NCBI GenBank assembly: GCA_022647565.1 | Contig: JALCLA010000007.1 | Coordinates: forward strand, 1 to 58,205 | DNA from: Chiayiivirga sp. | GTDB lineage: Bacteria > Pseudomonadota > Gammaproteobacteria > Xanthomonadales > Xanthomonadaceae | Direction of reading: 5' to 3' | Length of the DNA stretch: 58,205 bases | In this document: one piece after another, positions 16,606-24,621 of the stretch | Position numbering within the stretch: position 1 is the stretch's first letter | Layout of the letters: each line of letters opens with the position of its first letter | Made by a program: the position numbers and the translations under genes | The notes under the pieces: generated by a model | The model's input: the letters and a program-made list of their open reading frames with translations, nothing else | Database searches by the model: none | What the model was told of the DNA's origin: nothing

Positions 16606-18283
16606 GCGCGTCGGGATCGCCCGGCTCGACGCTTCGCGCCTGCCGGTCGACGAACCAGACGGTGTGCCTCGTGCCAAGCACGCCGGTCTCGCAACGATGC
16701 TCACCGGCCAGTGCCAGGATACGGTCGCGGATCCCGCGCAAGCCGCCTCGCGAGTCGTCATCGAGCAGGGCCCGGTCGAATCCGATGCCATCGTCCTGCA
16801 GGCGCAGGTGCACCTCCAGATCGCCGCCCCAGACCGGCGCAACGTCGATCTGCACGTCGAAGCGGCGCGCGCGTGCATGCCGCACGCAATTTGTCGCGGT
16901 TTCCTGGCAGATGCGGTACGCAGCGCTGGCCGCATCCGGCCCGAGGCTTGCCAGCGGCCCGCTCAGGCGCAGCTCGTAGGCCACGCCGGCGCTATCGAGC
17001 AGGCTTCGGATCGGCCCCTCGCGCAACGCAGCCTCCAGCCCGAAGCGATCCAGCAATGCCGGGCGCAGTCCCTGCAGCACCTCGCGCAACGAGGCCTGGA
17101 TGCCATGCACCAGCTCGCGCTGTGCCTGCAAGGCATCGAGCATGTCCGGATCGTCGCTGCCGCGCGCCATCAGGCTAATGCCCGTGCCAAGCGCGGTGAC
17201 CGATTGACCGAGCTCATCATGCAGCTCGTGCGCCAGCCGTCGTTGTTCGTCCTCGCGCGCGCGCACCAGTCGCTGGCTCAGGTCGCGCAGGGTTGCCGCC
17301 TGCGTTGCAAGGCGGGCATTGATCTCCTTCTGTTGCCAGTTGCGCTCCAGCAGGGCGGCATTGACCCGGCGCAAGCTGACGATGGAAGCGCCCAGGACCA
17401 GCGCCACCGACCCGGCCAGCGCAACGAACAACTGCCAGGCTTCAGGCGATGCCGGCAGACTGGTCGAGCCGCGCGCAAGCTGGAAGCCGAGACTGATCGC
17501 GGCGAGAGCCCAGGCCGCGCCCTGCCAGCCGTGGCGGAACGCCATGAACAGCATCGGAGCCAGGGCAATGACGGAAAAATAGCTGGCGATCGCCGCGTCC
17601 CAGGATCGCAGGGCCAGCAACAGCCCGAAACCGATGCAAAGGGTCAGCGCCAACTCCGCCCACATGCGGCGCCGCGCCGCGCCCCCGGCGCGTGCCGGCA
17701 CGAACTGGAAGGCCAGCGGTGCCACCACCAGGATGCCCGTATAGTTTCCGATCAGGCGCAGCGCCCATCGATCACCCCATTCCAGCACCGGCACCGAGCC
17801 ATCCAGCACCGCGGAGGTGCACTGGACCCCGGCGTTGAGCAAGGCCGCAAGCGCCATCGCGCCGAGCGTGGCGGCCATGCGCGCGGGCGATTCGGGCGCG
17901 GCGTAGATGTCGCCCCGTCGCATCACCCGAATCGCGATCGCATGGCTCCACCACGCCGTCACGGTGGCAAGCGCAAAGGCTCCCCAATGTTCGAACTGCC
18001 CGCGCTCAAGGTGCAGGCTTGTCAGCGCCAGGGCATCGGCCGCGAACAGCCAGGGCCAGCGTCGCGCCGGGGCCAGCCACAAGGCGGTGAAGCGCAGCCC
18101 GGCGGGCAGGTACCAGCTCTCGCTCGACACCGGATAGGCGAGCAACCACGCGCCCCAATAGGCCAGCGCCAGCAGCATCGACTGGAGCAGGTCGCGTCGA
18201 CGGCGGCTTGCCTCCGCTTCGCGCGCGCCCCCCACAGGGCTTAATGTATCGGCTGCCGATTCCCCGCTGGCCACGATGCCCAT
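16592..18283 (-). CDS. MASE1-type sensor histidine kinase (HisKA_3/HATPase)
   Basis: A 563-residue sensor kinase. An N-terminal MASE1-like membrane region (about 30-305) contains YLPAGLRFTALWLAP. A short coiled coil (about 305-345) and a HisKA_3 domain with RRLAHELHDELGQ (phosphoacceptor His355) follow. The ATPase domain has the N box around Asn465 (ETATNCVRHA) and G1 as DDGIGF (Asp498). All kinase residues are present, so it should be active. The response-regulator gene is divergent, with 5' ends overlapping by eight bases, and is the obvious partner. A degenerate paralogue lies at 18926-20512. The signal is unknown; the PHB synthesis neighbours suggest, but do not prove, a link to carbon storage. 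Confidence 0.88.
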   Translation of the reverse strand: MGIVASGESAADTLSPVGGAREAEASRRRRDLLQSMLLALAYWGAWLLAYPVSSESWYLPAGLRFTALWLAPARRWPWLFAADALALTSLHLERGQFEHWGAFALATVTAWWSHAIAIRVMRRGDIYAAPESPARMAATLGAMALAALLNAGVQCTSAVLDGSVPVLEWGDRWALRLIGNYTGILVVAPLAFQFVPARAGGAARRRMWAELALTLCIGFGLLLALRSWDAAIASYFSVIALAPMLFMAFRHGWQGAAWALAAISLGFQLARGSTSLPASPEAWQLFVALAGSVALVLGASIVSLRRVNAALLERNWQQKEINARLATQAATLRDLSQRLVRAREDEQRRLAHELHDELGQSVTALGTGISLMARGSDDPDMLDALQAQRELVHGIQASLREVLQGLRPALLDRFGLEAALREGPIRSLLDSAGVAYELRLSGPLASLGPDAASAAYRICQETATNCVRHARARRFDVQIDVAPVWGGDLEVHLRLQDDGIGFDRALLDDDSRGGLRGIRDRILALAGEHRCETGVLGTRHTVWFVDRQARSVEPGDPDALRSS

Positions 18284-18914
18284 GCCCCGGATTGCCTTGC
18301 TCGACGATCATCCCATTGTCCGCCGCGGATTCAAACAATTGATCGAGACCGTGCCCGATCATGTGGTGGCGGTGGAACATGCTCGCGGCGACGCCTTGCT
18401 GGCCGACCCCGCCCTGCCCGGGTGCCAGCTGCTCGTGCTCGACCTGTCGCTGCCGGACATGGACGGTTTCGACGTACTGCGCCGGCTGGCCGATCGCGAT
18501 CTTCCGCTCGCAACACTGGTCCTGAGCATGCACGAGGAACTGCCCTACGTGCGCGAAGCCCTGCGCCTCGGTGCGCGTGGCTACCTCGCCAAGAGTGGCG
18601 CGGAAGACGAGTTGCTGGAGGCGCTGGCGGCGCTGGCGCAGGGCGAGGAATACCTCGGTGCCGGATTCCGGGTCCGCATGGGTGAACTGGACCCGGCGCG
18701 CGATGCCGTCTTTCCCGAACTCTCCGGGCGCGAGTTGCAGGTGGTTCGCGCCCTGGTGCAGGGCGAGGCGATCAAGGACATCGCCGCCCATCTGGGCATG
18801 AGTCGCAAGACCGTCTACGTGCATCGCAGCCGCGCCTTGCAGAAGCTGGACGCATCATCGGACGTGGATCTGGTGCGGGTTGCGCGCCAGCGCGGCTGGA
18901 TCACGCCAGGCTGA
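18276..18914 (+). CDS. NarL/LuxR-family response regulator
   Basis: A 212-residue protein with an N-terminal receiver (Asp56 in LLVLDLSLP, acidic pair DD at 10-11, Lys in YLAKSG) and a C-terminal LuxR-type helix-turn-helix (LSGRELQVVRALVQGEAIKDIAAHLGMSRKTVYVH split over about 148-185). It lies between two MASE1 sensor genes on the opposite strand and is probably phosphorylated by the one at 16592-18283. The first ATG (18276) overlaps the kinase 5' end by eight bases; an ATG two codons later (18282) would reduce this. Target genes are unknown. Confidence 0.88.
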   Translation: MPMPRIALLDDHPIVRRGFKQLIETVPDHVVAVEHARGDALLADPALPGCQLLVLDLSLPDMDGFDVLRRLADRDLPLATLVLSMHEELPYVREALRLGARGYLAKSGAEDELLEALAALAQGEEYLGAGFRVRMGELDPARDAVFPELSGRELQVVRALVQGEAIKDIAAHLGMSRKTVYVHRSRALQKLDASSDVDLVRVARQRGWITPG

Positions 18915-18925
18915 CCGACGCGCCC

Positions 18926-20512
18926 TCAGCGCGCGGGCGCGCCCGGCACCCGGATCGAGTGTTCGATGCTGCCGGTAGCGAACTCGCAGCAATACTCGCC
19001 GCCCAGGGCCTGCACCCGATCACGGGTTGCGGGCAACATGACCTCTCGGGTTTCGGAGCGGAACGCGCCGTCATAGGAAACGCGCAACTGGACGGAGGGC
19101 GCAGCCCCGGAGATAGCGCCTTCTTCCACCTTGAGCTCCAGCGCGTAATGGCGGCCACGCATACGTCGCACGCAGTCGGTCGCGGTCTCCTGGCAGATCC
19201 GATACAGCGCCCCCTGCACGTCGGCATCAAGCCGCATCGCCGGCCCGCGCACTACGACGTCGTAGCGCACGCCGGCATCGGCCAGCAATTCCCTGATCGG
19301 CCCGGTGCGCAAGGTGGCTTCCAGTCCCTGGCGATCGAGCAGCAGCGGCCGCAGGCGCAGCAGCGCTTCGCGCATCGAGGCGTGGATGTCGCGGGTGAGA
19401 CCGCGCAGCGAATCAATCGCCGCGAGTTGCGATGGTTCCAGCGTGGTGCGTGCCAGCAGGCCCAGGCGCGTGCCGAGGGCCGTCATGCCCTGCTCCAGCT
19501 CCCCCTGGAGATCCTGCGCGAGGCGACGCTGCTCGTCTTCCTGTGCGCGCACCAGTCGCTCGCCCAGGGCGCGCATTTCCAGGGTCTGCGCCGCCAGCGC
19601 CGCGTTGCGTTCGGACAGCGCATCGCGTGCGTTGCGCAAGGCACGCACCGCCGCCCCCAGCATCAGGCATACCGCGCCGGCAATGGCCAGGAACGTCTGC
19701 ATCAGGTCGCGCGCCACCCGCGCATCGAAGGCTTCGCCGAGGAGGTACACCGCGAGGCTGGTCAGGGCCAATGCCCAGCCACCACCTTCCCAGCCATGGC
19801 GAAAGACCACGAGCACCATCGGCACCAGTGCCAGCACCGCCGCATACCCGGCGGCCAGGGGGCGCAAGTCCGGCACCAGGGCCAGCACCGCCAGCATCGG
19901 GACGAACAAGAACAGCAACTCCAGGATCGGCCGCAAGCGCAACACGCCGCGGCGTGCGCTGGCCAGATGCAGCCAGATCGGCGTCACGATCAGCATGCCG
20001 ATGAAGTCGCCGATGGCGAAGGCAATCGGCAGCACCTTGTCGCGCTGCGATACGGTGCCCCCTTCGACCACACTCATCAGGGTGAGCACACCCGCGGTCA
20101 ACGTTGCGGCGACCACCATCGCCAACAGCAAGCGCGCCATGCGCCAGGGCGTATCCGGCAAGCGATGTGATTCGCCGCGTTGCGCCACGGCCACCACGCC
20201 CGCATGCACCGCCCAGGGCATGAACACGCCGAGCACGAATCCCAGCCAGGTGCGATAACCCTGGTCGGCCAGCAGCACCACTACCAGGATCGCGGCGAAC
20301 TCGCTCAGCGCCAGCCAACCCCAGAGTCGGCGCGGTGCCCACCACAGGCAGGCGAAACGCACCCCGGCCGGGAGGAACCAGTAGTAGGTCGACACGAAGA
20401 ACGCCAACGCCCAGGCGACGCCGTAGACCACCACGCCAAATGCCTCGCGCCAGGATTGCGCCGCCTGCGCATCGACCATCACCTCGGAATCCCGGGCCAG
20501 CGTGTCGCTCAT
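18926..20512 (-). CDS. MASE1 pseudo-histidine kinase, paralogue of the adjacent sensor
   Basis: A 528-residue protein colinear with the kinase at 16592-18283: MASE1-like membrane region (about 25-290, FLPAGVRFACLWWAP), linker and kinase-like core. The H box reads RRLAQDLQGELEQ, so the phosphoacceptor is Gln336 and the second His is also Gln. The N box Asn is Asp446 (ETATDCVRR). The G1 box reads YDGAFR and lacks the GxG. Flanking sequence (RLVRAQEDEQRRLA, LLDRQGLEATLRTGPIREL, YRICQETAT) is well kept, so it is under selection and not simply decaying. It probably acts as a receptor or allosteric partner. The start is the ATG that overlaps the upstream HEXXH gene stop (ATGA). Confidence 0.85.
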   Translation of the reverse strand: MSDTLARDSEVMVDAQAAQSWREAFGVVVYGVAWALAFFVSTYYWFLPAGVRFACLWWAPRRLWGWLALSEFAAILVVVLLADQGYRTWLGFVLGVFMPWAVHAGVVAVAQRGESHRLPDTPWRMARLLLAMVVAATLTAGVLTLMSVVEGGTVSQRDKVLPIAFAIGDFIGMLIVTPIWLHLASARRGVLRLRPILELLFLFVPMLAVLALVPDLRPLAAGYAAVLALVPMVLVVFRHGWEGGGWALALTSLAVYLLGEAFDARVARDLMQTFLAIAGAVCLMLGAAVRALRNARDALSERNAALAAQTLEMRALGERLVRAQEDEQRRLAQDLQGELEQGMTALGTRLGLLARTTLEPSQLAAIDSLRGLTRDIHASMREALLRLRPLLLDRQGLEATLRTGPIRELLADAGVRYDVVVRGPAMRLDADVQGALYRICQETATDCVRRMRGRHYALELKVEEGAISGAAPSVQLRVSYDGAFRSETREVMLPATRDRVQALGGEYCCEFATGSIEHSIRVPGAPAR

Positions 20513-20967
20513 GGTGTTCGCATCCGGCCCCAGGGCCACCAGTCGCCTTGCCCGAGAGCATAACGGTCCGCCGCGCGCTCGAACGGGTTGCGCGCGGAAA
20601 TGCCGCCGCACATCAGGTAAAGCGGCAGGAACAAGGGGCCGAACAGCAGGTACTGGCACACATGGGCGAACTCATGGTCGCCCAGGCGCACGGTGTTCAC
20701 CGTCCCCTCACGCTTGCCCGCCGCCCGATCGGCATAGGTGCAGAAGCGGGCATCGAGGTGGGTGCCACGCACGAGGATCACCTGCCCCAGGGTCAACGCG
20801 CCACGCGGACCCCAGGGATAGTCGAGGAATGCCAGCGCACCATCGCGCACCGCGCAGCGTGAACCGCGCAGGAGGCCGAGGCTTCCGACGAGCACGCCCA
20901 GCAGCGTGTTCGGCGCAGTCCAGATCGCGCCCACGAGCAGGAGTATCAGGCGCACGCGGCGGGACAT
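20509..20967 (-). CDS. Small membrane protein with HEXXH motif (putative metalloprotease-like)
   Basis: A 152-residue protein I cannot name. Residues 6-32 form a hydrophobic segment (signal anchor or two short helices). A HEXXH motif is at 98-102 (HEFAH), followed by QYLLFGPLFLPLYL and then NPFERAAD (Glu130, Asp134). The HEXXH plus E-x-x-A-D arrangement resembles gluzincin metalloproteases such as M48, in miniature. Its stop overlaps the pseudokinase start (ATGA), so the two are likely co-translated and may work together. The start is the ATG at 20967, chosen for the hydrophobic N-terminus; a much longer upstream in-frame extension is arginine-rich and unlikely. Enzymatic activity is only suggested. 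Confidence 0.6.
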   Translation of the reverse strand: MSRRVRLILLLVGAIWTAPNTLLGVLVGSLGLLRGSRCAVRDGALAFLDYPWGPRGALTLGQVILVRGTHLDARFCTYADRAAGKREGTVNTVRLGDHEFAHVCQYLLFGPLFLPLYLMCGGISARNPFERAADRYALGQGDWWPWGRMRTP

Positions 20968-21007
20968 GGAGCGTGGCCAATCACGGCGAGGCCGGCACGC
21001 CCGTGGC

Positions 21008-22078
21008 TCAGCGCGAACGCGCCGCCAGCCATGCGTGGATGGCACTCGGCACTTCGCGCTGCGCCCGGCTCGACACATAGATGCCGATGTGGCCACCCTT
21101 GAAGCTCAGCTCGGTGTAGTCGCGCGTGCCCACCAAACCCTTCAGCGCGCGCGACGCATCCGGCGGCACCAGATGATCCTGCTCGGCATAGATGTTCAAC
21201 ACCGGCGCCGTGACGTTGCGCAGCGACACCTCGCGTCCGCCGATGTCGATACCGCCATTGACGAAACCGTTGCCCTGATAGAACTGCTTGATGAACTGGC
21301 GGAAGGCTTCGCCGGCCTGATCCGGCGAATCGAAGATCCATTTCTCCATGCGCAGGAAGTCCTCGACCGCGTGCTTGTCGTCGAGGATGTCGATGAGGCC
21401 CACGTACTTCTGCACGTTGAGCCGGAACGGCTTGAGCGTGAGATAGCAGAAGTTCATCAGGTCGGCCGGGACGTTGCCGAGCGTGTCGACGAACAGATCG
21501 ACGTCGAGATTGCGGGTCCAGCTGGAGAGCATGTTGTCCGGCGTGTGGAAATCCACCGGCGTCACCATGGTCACGAGATTGCGGACCTTGGCCGGATTCA
21601 GCGCGCTGTAGCACAGCGAAAATGCGCCACCCTGGCAGATGCCCAGCAGGTTGATCGCATCGATGCCGTGGCGCTGGCGCAGGAAGTCGACGCAACCGCC
21701 GATGAAGCGCTCGATGTAATCCTGCAATTCCAGATAGCGATCCGAGCCGTCCGGATAGCCCCAGTCGATGATGTAGACGTCCTCACCCTGCGCCAGCAGC
21801 CCCTTGACCAGCGAGCGATCGTGCTGCAGGTCGACCATGTACGGCCGGTTCACCAGCGCGTACACGATCAACAGCGGGATCCTGGCGCTGGCGGTGCGCT
21901 CGCCCCGATAGCGGTACAAGGTCAGCCGGCCATCGCGGTAAACCGCTTCCTTCTCGGTTGCGCCATAGTCGACGTCCTCCACCTCGCGCAAGGTGGCAAG
22001 CCCGGCACCCAGCTTCTTCTGCAGGCGCGATGCTTCTTCGGCGAGATCGGCGGGAGAGAGTTTCAGCGGTCCGTACAT
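21008..22078 (-). CDS. phaC: Class III poly(3-hydroxyalkanoate) synthase, catalytic subunit PhaC
   Basis: A 356-residue PHB synthase subunit, polymerising (R)-3-hydroxybutyryl-CoA at the granule surface. The lipase-like box is GICQGG with nucleophile Cys148, matching Cys149 of the Allochromatium enzyme. The Asp is in AEQDHLVPP and the His in GGHIGIYVSS. The length (about 355) is that of class III/IV synthases, which need a partner. That partner, phaE, is one base upstream in the same operon. The upstream family block PLLIVYALVNRPYMVDLQ is also intact. Short-chain-length substrate preference is expected. Confidence 0.95.
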   Translation of the reverse strand: MYGPLKLSPADLAEEASRLQKKLGAGLATLREVEDVDYGATEKEAVYRDGRLTLYRYRGERTASARIPLLIVYALVNRPYMVDLQHDRSLVKGLLAQGEDVYIIDWGYPDGSDRYLELQDYIERFIGGCVDFLRQRHGIDAINLLGICQGGAFSLCYSALNPAKVRNLVTMVTPVDFHTPDNMLSSWTRNLDVDLFVDTLGNVPADLMNFCYLTLKPFRLNVQKYVGLIDILDDKHAVEDFLRMEKWIFDSPDQAGEAFRQFIKQFYQGNGFVNGGIDIGGREVSLRNVTAPVLNIYAEQDHLVPPDASRALKGLVGTRDYTELSFKGGHIGIYVSSRAQREVPSAIHAWLAARSR

Positions 22079-22079
22079 G

Positions 22080-23183
22080 TCAGCGAGCCTTGCGCGTGGC
22101 GGGCTTGGTCTTGGGTGCCAGCGAGGCCTTGCTGGCCGCGCGCGGCGCGATCACCTGGGGCAGCACCAACTTGCGAGGCGCAGGCTTCGCAGCGACGCGC
22201 TTGGCGGGCCTGGCCTTCGAGGGCGTGTCGCGCCTTGCCGCCGCGCGCTTCGCTGCCGGCCGCGGTGCGTCTGTGCCCGCCGGTGCAACAGGCACGTCAC
22301 GCACCGACGCGGCCTGTGCCTTCAGCGCGCGCAACTCGCGCTCCAGCATCGCGACCTTGCGATGCGAGGCATTGATTTCGCTGCGCGTGGGCAAGCCGAA
22401 CTGACCGGCCACCAGCTCGATCTCACGCTGGACCCCGGCGCGCAGGCGCATCTGCGCATTCACCAGCTCAGCGTAGACCTGGCGATACTCCGTGCCGAGC
22501 GCGACCTCGTTCCAGGCTTCTTCTGCGGCATCGATCCACAGGTCGAACAGCGCGCGCGCCGACTCGATCTGGCGACCGGGCTCGGAACGTTCGGCCAGCT
22601 TGCTTTCGAATCGCGCGAAGGCGCCCTGGCCGACGCGTGCCAGCAAGGCGTTGTAGTCCTTGATCCGATCCTGGTACGCGAGCTGCGCCTGCGCGAGCTT
22701 CTGCAGGCGCTCCTGGTGCTCGCGCGCCAGTCCGAACGCGGGCAGGCCGAGCAGGGTGTTGGCCTCACTGCGCAGCGAACCGAGCATTGGCGCGGCCTGC
22801 GTCATCCAGGCATCGAAGCCGCGCGCATCGGCCCCGGCCATGCGCTGGAACATGTCGGCCATCGGATTGCCGCCGGTGCCTGCAAGCAACTGGTTCCACT
22901 GTGCCGCGATGTCGGCCGCACCCGCCGGTTTTTCGGCGAACTTCGCGGCCAGCTCCTGCATCGCGCCGAACCACTGCCCGGCCTGGGCCTGGGTGCGTTC
23001 CAGCGCAGCGTTGATGTCGTCGTTGCCCCGCCCCGCCAGTTGCGTCCACCAGGCCAGGCCGTCCTTGAAGCCGGGCATCGGGCCGTTCGCCGGCGCCTGC
23101 GGCGCGAACCCCGACCAGGCACTCCAGTACTGCCGTGCGAGTCGCTCGAATTCCCCGTTGGGATCGAAAGTCTTGCTGCTCAT
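22080..23183 (-). CDS. phaE: Class III PHA synthase subunit PhaE with a basic histone-like tail
   Basis: A 367-residue PhaE. The N-terminal helical region has the PhaE/phasin-like pattern (QYWSAWSGF, GLAWWTQLAG). The conserved C-terminal element GLPTRSEINASHRKVAMLE is at about 263-282, followed by a short coiled coil. Residues 311-367 form an Ala/Lys/Pro/Arg tail with 18 basic residues and one acidic residue, like the AAKP repeats of histone H1 and of the Pseudomonas phasin PhaF. Such a tail could bind DNA. A GGGAGGG ribosome site precedes the ATG. The stop is one base from the phaC start, so the two subunits are translationally coupled. Confidence 0.9.
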   Translation of the reverse strand: MSSKTFDPNGEFERLARQYWSAWSGFAPQAPANGPMPGFKDGLAWWTQLAGRGNDDINAALERTQAQAGQWFGAMQELAAKFAEKPAGAADIAAQWNQLLAGTGGNPMADMFQRMAGADARGFDAWMTQAAPMLGSLRSEANTLLGLPAFGLAREHQERLQKLAQAQLAYQDRIKDYNALLARVGQGAFARFESKLAERSEPGRQIESARALFDLWIDAAEEAWNEVALGTEYRQVYAELVNAQMRLRAGVQREIELVAGQFGLPTRSEINASHRKVAMLERELRALKAQAASVRDVPVAPAGTDAPRPAAKRAAARRDTPSKARPAKRVAAKPAPRKLVLPQVIAPRAASKASLAPKTKPATRKAR

Positions 23184-23274
23184 GCACCCTCCCGAATGGC
23201 GATGGAATCATAGCATCGCGATAATGACGCACCTTCGGCGTCACATTGCCGACAACACCCACGACTCGAACCCC

Positions 23275-24585
23275 ATGCCAGAACACGAACCCGCCCTGCC
23301 GCCGCGTGAAGCCCTGCCGCGCCACACCACGCCAACCTGGGAAATGGAATTGCTGATTTCGGGCGCGACGGTATTCGCGCTGATGCAGGTGCCGGGCCTG
23401 ATCGATGCCGGCGTCAACGCGCTGGTGCCGCGTTTCGACCGAGATGCGGGCATGATCGTGCTGCTCCCGGCCATCTACCTCAAGAGCTCGGTCTACGCCC
23501 TCATCATCACCTTCATCGCGCATCTCGCGGTGCGCGCCCACTGGGTCGGGCTGGTCGGTCTGTCCTCGGTGCATCCGGACGGCATCCGCTGGGAAAACCT
23601 GCGTTGGGGACCGCACCACCTGCGCATGATCCGTGAACGCATGCCGCCTCTGCCGGTGCTGATCGAGCGCGCCGACAATCGTGCCAGCCAGGTCTTCGGA
23701 TACGGCACCGGCCTGGGTCTGATCCTGGTCGCGCCCATGCTTTTCCTCACTACGCTCGCCCTGGTTGCGTATGGGCTATTCGAACTGCTCGGCCGGCGCT
23801 GGCCCTGGTACGACCTGTGGAACCTGCTGGTGTCGCTGGTGTTCGTGCCGTATTTCCTGCTGATCCTGTCCGACAAGTGGCTGGGGGCACGACTGAAGCC
23901 CGGAGGCATCCTGTCGCGCGCCCTCGGAGGCGCATTGCGCGGCTACCACCGGATCGGATTCGCGAGCTTCAGCACTTATCCGGTCACCTTGTTCACCAGT
24001 CACGCCGGCTCGTGGCGCGGCGGCCTGACCATCGCCGCACTGGTGTTGGTCCTGACCTCGGTCAGCATGGTCCAGCTGATGCAAACCCGCCTCACCTCGG
24101 GCATCGGGCAATTCGGCCCGCTGGCAGAAGCGCCGCACAATCACGCCCGCACCCTGGACCCGCAGCACTACGCCGACCAGCGAGATGCAGGCGACGGCTT
24201 TGGCGTGGTGCCCTACATCGGTTCGGAGGTGGTGCGCGGCGATTACCTGCGCCTGTTCATTCCCTACCGGCCGGCACGCGACAACCCCGCGCTGGCGCGC
24301 GCGTGTCCGGGTTTCGACCCGAACGCGATCGATGCCCTGCCCGATGCCGGCCTCGGATGCGCTGCATTGCTGTATGGATTGGCGCTGGATGGCGAGCCGC
24401 TGGCAGATCCACGCTTCGACCGCAGCTCCGATCGCAAGTCCGGCGTACTCGGCGTGGTGGCGATGATCCGTGTAACGGAACTGGCGCCGGGCCGACACGA
24501 GTTGCAGGTGACGCGGCCGTTCGAGACCACCGATGGCCGCGGTCGCCCGCCGCTGCCGCCGTACACGATTGCGTTCTGGCGTTGA
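23275..24585 (+). CDS. Uncharacterised integral membrane protein
   Basis: A 436-residue protein I do not recognise. It has about four to five membrane helices: roughly 25-45, 65-90, 155-185, 195-220 and 255-275. An amphipathic loop lies between helices 2 and 3 (LVGLSSVHPDGIRWENLRWGP). A C-terminal soluble domain (about 290-436) contains four Cys or Asp-rich turns and ends in YTIAFWR. It is divergent from phaE and convergent with the 3HB-oligomer hydrolase gene. The start is placed at the ATG at 23275 (MPEHEPALPP), because an earlier in-frame ATG (23224) adds a His-rich stretch and lies closer to the phaE promoter region. No link to PHB can be demonstrated. Confidence 0.6.
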   Translation: MPEHEPALPPREALPRHTTPTWEMELLISGATVFALMQVPGLIDAGVNALVPRFDRDAGMIVLLPAIYLKSSVYALIITFIAHLAVRAHWVGLVGLSSVHPDGIRWENLRWGPHHLRMIRERMPPLPVLIERADNRASQVFGYGTGLGLILVAPMLFLTTLALVAYGLFELLGRRWPWYDLWNLLVSLVFVPYFLLILSDKWLGARLKPGGILSRALGGALRGYHRIGFASFSTYPVTLFTSHAGSWRGGLTIAALVLVLTSVSMVQLMQTRLTSGIGQFGPLAEAPHNHARTLDPQHYADQRDAGDGFGVVPYIGSEVVRGDYLRLFIPYRPARDNPALARACPGFDPNAIDALPDAGLGCAALLYGLALDGEPLADPRFDRSSDRKSGVLGVVAMIRVTELAPGRHELQVTRPFETTDGRGRPPLPPYTIAFWR

Positions 24586-24621
24586 GGCCAGCTCGCCGAG
24601 GCAACGGATCCGGCGGGAGGG

